DNA of 64,000 bases from Blastomussa wellsi (taxonomy: Eukaryota > Cnidaria > Anthozoa > Scleractinia > Plerogyridae): NCBI GenBank assembly GCA_947652115.1, contig OX393562.1:7757747-7821746 (forward strand), written 5' to 3'. How positions within the stretch are numbered: position 1 is the first letter of the stretch; each line of letters opens with the position of its first letter. Below, piece by piece: positions 10,859 through 24,000 of this stretch. The translations under genes were made by a program, and so were the position numbers. Below the pieces are notes generated by a model, which saw nothing but the letters and a program-made list of their open reading frames with translations, made no database searches and was not told the origin of the DNA.

Positions 10859-11224
10859 ACGAAATCATGTTACCAATTAAACATATCTATAAAAAATTTG
10901 AGGAAAACGTCCGCAAAGCAAAACTTGTTGACACTTTATCATTACTGCCATAAAAAGTGATGTTTGAAAAATAAATTTCTAAGAATATCGAGTTTCAGTC
11001 ATATTAAGGAAACAAAGAAAGAGTATGCACATGCACATCACGCAAACTTTGTTGTTGGACACCTTGTTATTGGACACTTCAGCTGCACACGCCCCAATTT
11101 GGTAAAAAATAGGGCGTGCTAAGAACCAATCAGATATGAGAATTTGTTATAGTTATGATTATGCTTTGCAAACCTTATAATGCGTCATGTACGCCGCCCT
11201 CATGCAGAACAGGTAACCAATAGC

Positions 11225-11930
11225 CTTAGCACGCCATACCCTGACAGACCCAGAAACTCGATATGCTCAGATAGAAAAGGCAATGCAAGCAGTCATTTTT
11301 GCGCTTCAAAAGTTCGATCAGTACATCTATGGTCGTCCAGTAACAGTCCAGAGTGACCATAAACAGCTAGCAGCCATCTCCAACAAACCACTCAGAAGCG
11401 CACTCAAAAGGCTACAAGGGATGTTGTTAAAAGTGCAGAAGTATGATGTGTCCACTGCATACAAGCAAGGTCCAAATATGTACCTTGCGGACACCCTCAG
11501 CAGGGCATTTCTTCCAATAACTGAGAATGCCCAAGGAGAGTTTGAGCAAGTGAATGCAGTCAAACTTTTGCCGATGACTGACAAGAGACTTGAGGAGATG
11601 AGGAGCAACAGCTATGACAATAAAGTTTTGTAGCAGTTGAAGGTGATCCCGACTGGCTGGCCAGAGGAGAAACAAAAATGCTCAGCTGTACTACTCCCCT
11701 ACTTCAGTTTCAGGGATAAAATAAGCGTTTATGACCGTCTTGTCTTCACAGGAGAACAACTCCTCATCCCAAAACAGATGCAATCAAAGATGAAAGAGCA
11801 CCTTCACAGTTAACACGTAGGCGTTAACAGCTGTTTGAGGAGGGCCAGGGAGTGCATGTTCTGGCCAGAACTCAAGGAGTACATATCGCAATGTGAGACA
11901 TGCAGTAAAATACGGTGTGCATACTAACTG
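11225..11930 (+). pseudogene. Ty3/Gypsy retrotransposon remnant (RNase H to integrase zinc finger)
   Basis: The open part (11283-11633) shows RNase H features of Ty3/Gypsy polyproteins: 'AVIFALQKFDQYIYGR', 'VQSDHKQL' and the connecting 'LADTLSRAF'. After stops and frame changes, sequence around 11800-11910 still resembles the HHCC zinc finger that opens the integrase. No protease, polymerase core, integrase core or LTRs are visible nearby, so it is a decayed internal fragment. Confidence 0.8.
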
Positions 11931-12637
11931 AGAGATATAATAAAAATGGCTATTCCTTTGTCAACCGGCAGACCAGTGTCTGCTAGCAACAAATGCAGAC
12001 TGCAGACCTGCAGACTGGCACTACGGTTAGCCTGAATATCGCTCCGCCAGCCTAAACAGCACTAGGGTTAGCCTGCTTGTGGTTAGTTCTCAATAATAGT
12101 AATGGTAACACCAGATTTCCTTAAAATAATAGACCCAGAAATAAAACCGTCTTCATAAGTGGCCCTGTATAATTTACTTGCTCTAATGTTTAACTTAAGC
12201 TTAAATATGTATCCAAACATATTTCTAAGGCCAGCAAACAAACCTTCTCTTCAAGATTTGAAGTTGAGCTAGCAATTTTCGCCAGGCGTCCGCTCTGTCG
12301 GCAGGCCTTGCATCCGATGATTCGGTATGGAAATATAGTCTCTGCCACAAATTCATGGCATGACAATCATCGTGTGAATAATTCATTTCCTGAAAATGAG
12401 CTGGCCTCAAAAAGGACGACACAACGGAAACGAATATCATAAAATTGCAATTTACAGAGAGGGAAACACTCATGCAAGGAAGAAGACTGGGGCTCAATCG
12501 CGGGAAAAGATCGAAATATGATAGGTCCGCAACGAGTCCGTAAGCATCGTAATATTTGGTTCGAAATATACTTAGCGCGCTCACTTTTTTTCGTTTCCTC
12601 AGAAACGAAGCGGTATTATCCTATACTATTATACTAT
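11931..12637. other. No gene recognised
   Basis: Short direct echoes of 'ctgcagac' near 12000 and no convincing ORF. The 119-residue minus-strand ORF at 12225-12584 has no family resemblance that I can see. Confidence 0.35.
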
Positions 12638-13217
12638 CTACATAGCAGCTACACTATCCAATAGGAGTAACGTTCGTTCTTGGCAATGTAAACATGTTCC
12701 AAGTAGACAAACAAACTGGTGAACACGTGTTGTTCCGGTATTGTTAAAATTATCGTCACGAACCCAAACGGCATTTGAATGTGTCAAAAATTGAAAGTTC
12801 TTGCGACTGAAGAGATTCTGTGATAGAAGGTAACGATCTATTGAAGAAAAATGCAATGATATTCATTTGCGTGCTAAGTTGTAATGTAAATATTACGGGA
12901 GGTGACAGCTCTAATAAACGCTGTTTGAGCAGTACCGTGAAAAATAAGTCCTCCCGAAAATCTGGAATATCGTCCCGAACATTTGAGAGAAATTCACCAA
13001 AAAATCTCATAATTCCCGAAATTTTAACTTCCTTTACTTCGTGTTTCCCGGAAAATTTTCCAAGTCTCCCGATTCCCGTAAAATTTTCAGATTCCCGGAA
13101 GAATTTTGTTTTTCCCCCGTAATATTGTGGCAAATTTTCTCCTAAAATTTTCATTACATAGCAGTTACACTATCCAATCCGAGTAAAGTTCGTACTTGAC
13201 TATAGGTGTAAACATGT
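12638..13217. repeat. 65-bp direct repeats flanking a CCCG/AAAATTTT block
   Basis: 'acatagcagctacactatccaa' with following bases at about 12638-12700 recurs as 'acatagcagttacactatcc' at about 13156-13218, in the same orientation. Between them, 12945-13130 is full of degenerate 'ttcccggaaaattttc' units. The pair could be decayed short LTR-like ends or a tandem duplication split by the block. Confidence 0.5.
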
Positions 13218-13950
13218 TTCTGCTGAAAAAACACAATATAGCCTGCGTAACTGGCGGGAATGGTTTGTTTGAACGGCAGAACAGTACCGAGAAGAGAACA
13301 ACAAAGCCCGAGAAGAATGGTGAAACGATTCCTCGCGCTCTGCTGTTGAAACGAATCATCTGTGCTCGAAATCCCGCCAGCTACGGAGGCTAAAAACAAT
13401 TTGGCCCGCACATCGCTAATCCAAGATGTTATTCCGGAAACGAAACACTATTTATTTTAACTATGGACAGTGTTGCAAAGCTGTTCTATTCGCGAAATAT
13501 ATTTCGCGTATAGAATGTGCAGGTTATCGTCACTTGATTGATCCTTTTTTAAGTAAAATTTCACTATGGTTAAGGTTTTTTCTACTTTGATGATTTGTGG
13601 AACGATCTAGCTATATCGTGAGGGGCGGATCTAGGGGGAGGGTGCTTATGTCGCCTTATGTAGCGGCGATTCCTAGCGAAAATAACATGAGAAAAACAAG
13701 TGTGTCTTTTCTTCTTATGCTCGTACATATGTCATTATGCTAAGCTGAGCAAGGCTGTAAAATGCGCTTCGTTGACAATTTTTTTAATAATAAAACAATT
13801 ACTCCTGGTCAATCTTGCGGAATGTCGTCTGATTTTAGCCAACTCGGGCTACGGTCTTGTTGGCCAAGTATCAGGCGATATTCCGCCCGATTTCGCAGGA
13901 TAATTGTTAAATATATACACGCGGGGAATTTGGAGAGCACGAGAGAGGCG

Positions 13951-14402
13951 TAAAGGCTGGTTCTCACTAGCGCATAAGCATAAGCACAAGCATAAACATA
14001 AGCGAGAATAAGTGAGAACACCCGCGACATAAGCATAAGGACATACGCACGCGCAGAATACATTTTTTGACGTAATACTCGATGCCAAGTCTCCTCGATG
14101 TTTGAAAACAAGATGGCTGACGTCTACAGATGTCATAGCGTCCGCCATTTTGTTTGTGATATTTTCCGCAGAAGTCTGCGTAAAAGTGACATGTGATTGG
14201 TTGAAAGACTTGAGCTTATGCTTATGCTCATATCGGCCCTGTTCTCACTTGTGAAAACTGCGACATAAGCATAAGCATAAGCACAAGCCGACATAAGAAA
14301 AACAAACATGTTCGTTTTTCTTATGCTTATGTCGCGGGTGTTCTCACTTGCTTATGCTTATGCTTGTGCTTATGCTTATGCGCTAGTGAGAACCGGCCTT
14401 AA
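13951..14402. mobile_element. 'Cataagcataag' MITE, complete copy
   Basis: The left end reads 'aaaggctggttctcactagc' followed by alternating 'gcataagcataagcac'. The right end is its reverse complement, ending 'gctagtgagaaccggcc' and TTAA. A second internal pair ('gacataagcataag' with 'cttatgcttatgtc') makes a double hairpin. A 5'-shortened relative lies at 46148-46403. Confidence 0.8.
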
Positions 14403-15051
14403 GAGTTTCTCCAGGCGGTATAATTCTGAGATTTGAAAATGTTTCAACTGTATTTCTTGGCTACAAAACATTGTACAGCAGTTCTAGCTTCTTGGATGCT
14501 CTCCAATCTTCCCAAGTGCATCCATAAAACTCAAAATACGTATAGTTACAAGCAAAAACCAATAACATAGCTGATTCAGTGGCTGAAAAATTAAAAGGCG
14601 AACTGATTGAAAACAACAATAGAAACAGACCACAACAACAACAACTTTTATTAATGTGTCGGTTCTCATAATAGCCGAAGGGTAGTACCTAATAATTGGG
14701 ACACGATCTAGACATAAAAAAATCTAAACTAATAAAGTACTCTATACTAATGCGTCGGTTAACAGAGCAAACATCCGGATACGAACTAGCAAAAATTTGA
14801 TGTACAAAAAAGAAACGTGAAGAACAACCACGACTGATCATATATTTGGAAGTTTATTTGTTCCCCTATTTTTGCGGGCTTCTGCCCCATGTCCCTCAGC
14901 TCTCCACTCTTTTCCGTAAGCAGGATTTATGTCTCCGAAACAGCTGCCACATTCATTGCACCATGAAAGCGCGCGCTTTATGTTCTTTATGACGCTCGTG
15001 GCATGCATCATCGGTGATCGTTGTTTGTAAAACATCCATTATCTTGTCTCC
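14403..15051. promoter_or_regulatory. Upstream region of the ARM-repeat gene
   Basis: Contains an (ACA)n tract near 14640. No TATA or other defined site can be assigned. The 65-residue minus-strand ORF at 14838-15035 has a CxxC pair but no recognised family and is not called. Confidence 0.25.
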
Positions 15052-18000
15052 ATGGATTGGATTTCAAGAAAATTTAAAGCAAGTTTTCAAAAATTCAAAG
15101 AGCGAACAAATGTTGGCGGTGAGTAAATGATTGGAGTAAGTGTTTCTACTGCTCTTAATGTTATTAAGCGATTCTTAAATCAGTTCGTTTGTAAACTGAA
15201 ATACTGTTTGTAACGCTGATTTTTACGCTGGAAAAATTCGATCTTAAATTTGAACATTGCCAAACATTGCTCCTTGTGTCTTCTTACAGTGACGCATGTG
15301 GATGATGTAGGTGCTCTTGTTGATGACAATTTATTTGAAAGAGACATTCTGATTGCCACAAAAAAGCTTGCTTCCTCATCCAACCTTTCCGAAAGAACAC
15401 AAGGTAATACACCTATTTACCAGTCCTAGGGGGTTATGCTTTAAAAAGAATTCGAATTCTTTGTTTTATTCCGGTGACATTTTGCAAACAAATTTCCGTT
15501 TAGCAAACCGGATATAAAGTTTCATATAAAGCATATGATAAGAAAATCCTAAATCGCCGGCACAGCATACCTTGAATAACAACTTACATTCTTTCATTTC
15601 CATGTATTGTCAGCGGTTAAAGACCTGGGTCATCTCTCCTGGTCAGGTACGTTATGCTTCACTCCATTTGAAATATTTCCTACCAGTATATGAGGTAAAG
15701 AAATTAGGAATCACGCTGCCGGACGTTTGCCCGGTTTCTATACTATGTCGTCCCGTTGGAAAGCTTCTCTTTCCAAGATTACACCCTAATATTTTTCTCT
15801 GGTTTCTCTAAACAATTTTTTGTGACAATGCAGTTGTACGAAAATGTGAAAAGAAAGGCGCTTAGATCGGATATTCATCGGTTTTGGAAGGTACGGGGAA
15901 AGATCTGAGCTTACGCTACTTTTAGCCAGCGATTTGAACTGGTCTCCGTAGGCTTTCGGTAAATTTTCAAAATTTGCTTTCCCACCTTGCCTCTCTCTCA
16001 CGTATACTGTTGAAGCGAAAATCGCGAGTATGTCTTTAACACCAGAAAAACTAAAAGAGGATACCAGTTCGAAACGCATTACACCTTTCTTTTCTCCATT
16101 TTACCAAATGCTGACTTTTTTATAGCATTCGAAAGTTAGGAAAGGTGTAATGCGTTTTGAACTGGTGCAATGATTTATTTTAGCGAAAAATAACTTTTGA
16201 GGTTGGGTGCACTTGAATTGAAAATACACGCAGTTGAAGAAGTGTTGGGCGTCCGAGCTCACGCAATATAGTGCGCCGGTTTTTCAGTGTTATTCTTATT
16301 TTATTCTCAGGCGGCCCATCAGCAGCCAAGTTCGCCGGAAACCAACTTGTCAATTTACTTAGTGTCCTGAATAATCCCGATGAACCAAGTGCTCTGAAAA
16401 TGGTATGAAAATATTGCTTAGAGTGTTAACATGTCGAAAATATCACATTTCGATTCATTGGTGTATAAAAGGCGCGTAGTTGATAAATTGATAACACATT
16501 CCGGTACCCTTACAGTTAGATAATCGAACTCGTGCATGCATTTTGAACTCGAACTGTCTAATGTAATATTTTGAATGGCATGCAAAAGATATACCTTGAC
16601 CTTAACCAGCCTGAACAGTAAAATATACTTTCTTCTTAAAATAGATCATGTTATTTTAAGAAGCTATAAGGGAAGATATCAGTGACGTTACCCTTTGTTA
16701 TTAATATGCCAACCAGAAAACTATGGCTATTGGTTGGTGAAACAAAGAGCTCTTTTGTTTAACTATCTTCCCTGTCAAATCGGTATACAAACGCCCCAAA
16801 ATTGAATTAAAAAGCAAACAATTCACACGCTTATTAAAACTTTTACAATTTACAAAATAGTTCACTGGCTAAACTTGTAAGCACGTTGTAAGTTGTCGTT
16901 CAGTCACGCAAGCAGCAATCTACCATTTCTTTATATAGACAGTCGGTATTTTTTGTTAGTTTTCTTCCAACTGCTGAGCGTTTTGCCCGAATAATGACGA
17001 CAATTTTTGAAACTTGGGGGCTCCAGCTCCCCTCGATCCCCCTCATCAAACACCGCAGTAGTAAGGGTGGACGGTTTAAGTAGTAGCCAATCAGAAGCCA
17101 GGATTTGGGACACATGACCATTTTTCATCTTCGAAAACGTCATCAGTCAACACCCAATTAGAAGGCTGGAGGTTGCAAGATGGCGTCGTGAAAAACGCAC
17201 GGGAGTCCGCCATGTTGTATTTTTGTTCTCGTGAGTCCGCCATTTGTTCACGCAAATAAAAATCACGCAAAATTCGTTTTAAAAACAAAGATTGTACTTT
17301 CAAACAAATCCCTTCCCTTATAATTAATCAGAATGTCGTCCGCTTTGATATGTTAATCGATGGGGTACCTCCTATCCCTTTCCCGATAATTAATCATAAT
17401 GCTGCTGGTTTTGATATGCTAATGAATAGTATACCTCCTATCCCTTCCCCATACAATTAATCAGAATGTCGCATGCTTTGATACGTCAATGAATGGTGTA
17501 TTGTACTGAGAGGCAAATAGTCAGGAAGGGTATCCCCCACCCCTGACATGTCCCAGTTTTTGGTCCCTGGGAACGATTCTCCCGGCTCTTATAAATAACT
17601 GATTCAAACGGATTAACAATAAAGAAATGGAAAACACAGCACTTTTTGTTGATTAACAATTTAATACTTTCGATCAAGTGCACAATTGTTCTATTGACTA
17701 ATCCATCGTTTTCTTTTCAACGGGCTCATTTCCATCCGTTACAGTAACATTTCGGTTCACTTCTAAGTCTATAATCCTCTGTCCTCTTCCGGACTCGTGT
17801 CCACATCCATTTGGTCCTGCGCGAAAGTCTGTCCTAGTCTTCCACATAATAGCCATAATAGCGTCGCTAATATTCGTTGATCCGTTCCCTGTTGTTTTGA
17901 CAGTATTTTCTTTGATAACTCCTGATGCGTTCCCTATTCTTTTGGCAATATGCTCTCTTGGCCCTGTTGATTTCTTCACGCTTTGTTTTAAGACGGGCTT

Positions 18001-21000
18001 TGATCATCTCTGCGGTCTCTGTACGCCATCATTTTTGTCGAGCCAGGATCCGCTCCTTGTTTTCTGCGTAATATCTTTTATGGTAGGCACTCTTCCATAC
18101 GACCTTTCTATCACCCTCTGGTAACTGTGGTAACTGATTGGAGCAATTCATCTTGATTGCTGTCTTGTAAATAATGAAAAAAAAACCCTACAATCACACT
18201 CTCTTATAACAGTCATGTACATATAGAACGACATGGAGTTTTCAGCCACTTCTCTTTCGTCATCACCATCTAGCGCGTCAGGGAGTACCTTTCTTGTCAT
18301 TTTTCTGTTTAACTGGAATTTCCGTTTTTCTACTGCTGACGCAGCCGCTTCTTCGAAATCCATGTTGTCTTCGTCAATAAATCGTCGAGGAGTGCTCATG
18401 ACTGTACAGGGCAGTGCGTCGCGTTTGATACGGTGGGACCATAATAGACACTGTAAGTAGGTTCTTCGTAGCTTCCTTCTAATTAAAGATAATAGGACAT
18501 TGAAAGCAGCATTCTCGGCGTAATCTTGGGTTTAATTCATATCGAGAAACCGTTTCAATTCATCGATGTATTTTTCTTCCGTATCTTCCCTCACTTTCCT
18601 ACGTAAAAGAAGCCATAAATCATAGTTTGTATCCTTGTCCTCTTCGGAGCTGCCACTATTCTCCTCCTCTTCATGCTGTTCCTCTTCAGGCTCCTCGCCA
18701 GGCTCCATCAAAAATGTCTGGTCAATGATCATGATCACCCAAGGTCTCGTCAACCTTCAACCAAGACAGCGTGCTTCAAATGAACAAGGGGGAATTGACG
18801 CGTTGATTGATATACTTAAAAAATCTTCTCTGATTCTTCGATACCAACGCGGATATCCTTCGTGCGTCAAAAGTGGCTAAACACGCGTTTCCTGGCAGGA
18901 TGTTAATCCAACACCATGTATCCGAATGGTCGCCCCACCACTTTTTGATATACTGCCATTATGTCTGACCAGCAGATGGAAAATGCTTGACGCAGTAAAT
19001 TCTTAATGGCTAGTTGATCCCTTGGATTCTTGAAGGCCACAACGTAATGCGCATTCCTGGAAATACTTTTGGCGTATTTACCGGGTGGGAACATGTCTTG
19101 GCACAGGTACAAGACAGTGATATTTTGATGATGAGAATGCTTGGTGAACAAATCTAGTAACTCTTTATCATTCCTTCCTTCTTCCATGAGATCGTCTAAC
19201 AATCCACCGTCCAGAAAGCACATTCGAAGGAATCCCTGCATGAAAAAATCCCTTCATTTTCCATGTCCACGAATCCATGTTGCCAAGCACCGTAGCAGTA
19301 ATGAATGGTCTCGGGTGGTGTAGCAAACAACTCTTCTAAGTGATCCAGTATCAACAACTCCGTAAAACAAGTCTTGCCACACCCAGAAGGAAACCACGAC
19401 TAAAATACTGGAAGGTATCTTGAACCGATATGCTTCCCCTTTTTCTATTCCACTACGGAGCCCAGGGTGCTTCTCGGTTTTTTCAATTCGTCTTTGACAG
19501 CTGTTGTTCTTGTGGCGAATTCTACTGTCTGCATGAGTGAAACCTCTTTGACAATATTGACACCAACGAGAAAAGTTTTAAAGCATTCACCAAATGAATT
19601 AATCCAATTCAAACATTATTCTTATAATGAGCTCGTGGCGTGGTGGTGGCAGTGGTGCTGTTGATCATGGTGGCAGTGATGACGGTGGTGGCGATGGTGG
19701 CGGTGGCGGTGTCTGCGGTGGTTGCAGTGGTAACGGTGGTTGTGGTGGCGGTGGTATTGGTGGTGGTGAACGTGATGCTGGGGTGGTCGTGGTGGCGGTG
19801 GTGGTGGTGTAAAGACCGCCGTCACCACCGTCACCACGACCACCGCCACCACCACGTTCAGCACCACCACCGCCACCGCCAAGACCACCGCCAGCACCAC
19901 CGCCGCCACCGCCACCACTGCAACCATCGTCACCACTGCCACCACCACCGCCACCACAGCCTCCACCACCGCCACCGCAACCACAAAGTGGTAGAGCGAC
20001 CGTTCGGATACATGGTGTTGGATTTACATCCTGCCAGCGACGACAGAAAACGCGTGTTTAGCCACGTTTTGACACACGAAGGATATCCGCGTTAGTATCG
20101 AAGATTCTTGAAGTATATCAAGAAAGCAGAAGTAATGAAGAAAATGTAGAGGAGCCTGACGAGGAGCCTGAAGAGAAACAGGATGAAGAGGAGGAGAATA
20201 GTAGCAGCTCCGAAGAGGACAAGGATTCAGACTATGATCTATGGCTTCCGCTACGTAAGAAAGTGAGGGAAGATATGGAAGAAAAATACATCGATGAAGT
20301 GAAACGCCGAGAATTCTGCTTTCAATGTCCTATTACCTTTAAGTAGAAGGAAGCTACTTACAGTATCTATTATGGACCCACCGTATCAAACGCGACGCAC
20401 TACACTGTAAAGTCATGAGCACTCCTCGACGATTTATTGACGAAGACAACATGGATTTCGAAGAAGCGGTTGTATCAGCAGTAGAAAAACGGAAATTCCT
20501 GTTAAACAGAGAAATGACAAGGAAGGTACTCCCTGAGGAGCCAGATGGTGATGACGAAGGAGAAGTGGCTGAAAACTCCATGCCATTTGTCTACATGACT
20601 GTTATAAGAGAGTATGATTGTAGGGGTTTTTCTCATTATTTACAAGACAGCAATCAAGATGAATTGCTCCAATCAGCTACCAGAGGGTGATAGAAAGGTC
20701 GCGTGTAAGAGTGCCTACCATAAATGATATTACGCAGAAAACAAGGAGCGAATCCTGGCTCGACAAAAACGATGGCGTACAGAGAACGCAGAGATGATCA
20801 AATCCGTCTTGAAACAAAGCGTGAAGAAATCAACAGGGCCAAGAGAGCATATTGCCAAAAGAACAGGGAACGCATCAGGAGTTATCAAAGAATATACTGT
20901 CAAAACAACAGGGAACGGATCAACGAATATTGGCGACGCTATTATGCGAAGAATAAGGAACGGATCAATCAAAGACTCCGTGGAAGACTAGGACAGACTG

Positions 21001-24000
21001 TCGCGCAGGACCAAATGCATGTGGACACGAGTCCGGAAGAGGACAGAGGATCATGAGACTTAGAAGTGAACCGAAATGTTACTGTAACGGATGGAAATGA
21101 GCCCGTTGAAAAGAAAACGATGGATTGGTCAATAGAACAATTGTGCACTTGATCGAAAGTATTAAATTGTTAATCAACAAAAAGTGTTGAACAAAATCTC
21201 ATGTTTTTTGCTTTCCATTTCTTTATTGTTAATCCATTTGAATCAGTTATTTATAAGAGCTGGGAGAATCGTTTCCAGGAACCAAGAACTGGGACATGTC
21301 AGGGGTGGGGGATACCCTTCCTGACCATTTGCCTCTCAGTACAATATACCATTCATTGACGTATCAAAGCTTGCGACATTCTGATTAATTGTATGGGGAA
21401 GGGATAGGAGTATACCAGTCATTAGCATATCAAGCCAGGATAGGGAAAGGGATAGGAGGTACACTATCGATTATTTAACATATCAAAGCGCACGACATTC
21501 TGATTAATTATAAGGGAAGGGATTTGTTTGAAAATACAATCTTTGTTTTTGAAACGACTTTTGCGTGATTTTTATTTGCGTGACAAAGTGGCGGACTCTC
21601 GTGAACAAAAATCCAACATGGCGGACTCCCGTTCGTTTTTAACAATCAATCAATCAATAAACTTTATTTACCGTCGAATTTACAGAGTAGCACTCAAGTG
21701 CTAATATCTTCGAGCCAACTACATTAATAACTAATTTACAATAAAAGTTAATTCTATATAATTAATTCTAGTTCATTCTATACGCCCCCCCCCCCCCCTG
21801 GCCTTCTAATTGGCTGTTGACTGATGACGTTTTTGAAGATGGCGAACTCTCGTTAAAAATGGTCATGTGACTTAAACCGTTCGCCCTTACTGCCCACCGC
21901 ACCATACCGGAGATATCCGTTTTACCTCTCTAAAGCCCAAGTCTTCCAGGTGAACTCCATCCCTTGGAAAATTCGCTACTTTAGATTATTGCATCGACAA
22001 GTGCCGTCGCGAAGTAAACAGCATCAGCTTCATGTACCACCTCCTTCTTAGTATAGAGCGTTTTCACTCACGTGACCAAGAAATAAATCGAAAACCATTC
22101 AGTGGACAGAGTCAAGGAACTACGATGTTATAGAAGATAAATAACGGTCAGTGACGGTCAGTGTGCGTTATTCCAAACTTCAGATATTCGTCGAAATGTT
22201 CCACGCGAATTAATTTACAGAGCCCAGAATGTAGCCGCCATATTGGCGTACCTCAGTGGAACACCAATATGGAGGCCGGAAATAATGTAAACATCACTGT
22301 GGTTATCTAGGCGACTGCTTACCTGTACTGAACAAACAATTATTTATATAAACTCTTTACCTAACACTTAAGCTTCTGGCTAAAACTCGCGAGATGAGTA
22401 TGCGTTTTTCGACAAACATGATCGTAACTTTATGTCACGCACCACCAAAACTCTGAAATTCAAACGTAGGACGCTGTCACGGAGATGAAAAGTTGTACAC
22501 AGATATAAATTTAGCACCTCTTATGCCTGATGAGTATAAACAGTTTGGTGGCTCTTTGGTTTTGGGTTTTACAACTTGATGATGTCACGTGAAAACGCTC
22601 CATACCTGATCCAGTCTCGTGTTAAATTTCAAGTTTAAAATTTAAATACATTGCGCGCGCACAGATGCTCTTATGATCCACTTATAAAGAGACACAAGCC
22701 TCTCAACGTTTGGAGTTTTGCAATTTGTTACCAGGGTGCTGAGTGTTATAACTTTTCACTTTTCCAATCTCGATTATATTTGTAAGCGACACACAGTCAC
22801 TCACTTACTATGATGCCGAGGACGGATAGACAGAAAGAAAATCGGAAAATCCTCTTTCTAGGACCAGTAAGCCTCAAAGGAGTTTTAAAATAGAGCTATA
22901 CTTGAAGTAATTTTACTTTTCAGTTTACGATTCAAGCAATAAGTGAAATTTGCTGCGCCAACAAAGAAAACCAGGACAAAGTAAGGTATGTCAAAATAAC
23001 TTATCCAAAACGTGTCGTCAATTTGTTGGAATCGATTAATAACTATTCGCACCTTTTAAGCTTGATTCGGCGGCATATCAGGTACGTTTGGTCGAACCAT
23101 GGTTTCTGTTTTGCCTCTCAATACGCTGTCGAGCCACAATATCCACTGCGAAACCAAAGGAGTCTGACAAGCCTCAAATGCGAGCCAACAAATTCTGGCA
23201 AATGTCAGGCGATATCACTGACGTCAGTGACTTGATATCACAGGAAGTCAGGATAGTACAAAAGGCTTCTTATTGGCTAATTGCTAATTTTGGTGCAGTT
23301 AAAAATAGATTATGTTCATTAACTGGGGACCAGAGATATTCTCAGTACAAACCATAATGCCTCCACACAACCCGCCTCGATTAGCTTTGCGGGTTGTGTA
23401 TTTCTCTAATCTGTTAAATTTATAACTACTGAAATGATGGTGATGATGATGATGATTACATGAGTAAGGGGGTGAGAGAAGAGCAGGAGAAGGCAGCCTT
23501 CACTCCTAAAACGGACAGATGTATAATAGATTTAGACTGAATATAATAAATCATGTTTGGTTTTAGGTCTTATGGTCTCATAGAGAAACTTATAGAAGTC
23601 TTAAGCACAGGTGAACCAGACCTATCCGCCCTGGTGAGATAAACAACGCTTCAACTACATATATGATCTATATCCCTGATAATTAAAGTACACATTTCTC
23701 ATCCAGCAAGGTTCTCACTAAAAACAGGTTTTTGACTATGAAATGATTTGCTCGGTTAGCGTCATATTGCTCGACATTCTTATGAATTATACCGGAGAAC
23801 AAAATCTTGTCCAAGCCCCAGTGATGGTGGTTTAGGTGCGCGATCCACTCTCGAGAGCCCTAGTAATTCCACGCCTTTTGAACCATGCGAAAGTTTCAGT
23901 ATTATATTTTACGCGGAGCGCGTCGAAACTTGCTAAAAGTAATTTTAACACTTTCAGTACCATAACTTACAGCAATGCAATAAAATTACGCTTCATTGTA

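Larger units (their letters stand above)
17058..21893. mobile_element. 4.8-kb palindromic virus/transposon-like element with packaging-type ATPase
   Basis: The left arm (about 17058-18945) and right arm (about 19985-21893) are reverse complements over some 1.9 kb. The spacer of about 1.04 kb carries the ATPase fragment and a GTG/CAC tract. Both arms hold the same small ORFs facing outward from the centre. The ATPase reading runs from the spacer into the left arm, while the right arm begins inside the ATPase tail, so the right arm looks like an inverted duplication of the left rather than an ancestral terminal repeat. The right arm carries an extra 160 bases or so (21640-21800, with CAAT repeats and a poly-C run). 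No certain target duplication is seen. Confidence 0.75.

Noticed and set aside
13951..14402. CRISPR-like regular repeats ('cataagcataagcac')
   Set aside because: The repeats have no unique spacers, form inverted arms, and recur as a MITE family in a eukaryotic genome.
14838..15035. 65-residue minus-strand ORF with 'CNECGSC'
   Set aside because: A CxxC pair alone is weak evidence, and it lies in the probable upstream region of the plus-strand ARM-repeat gene. No family was recognised.
19622..20095. Val-, Gly-, His- or Pro-rich ORFs at the palindrome centre
   Set aside because: They arise from GTG/CAC triplet repeats and are open in several frames on both strands.
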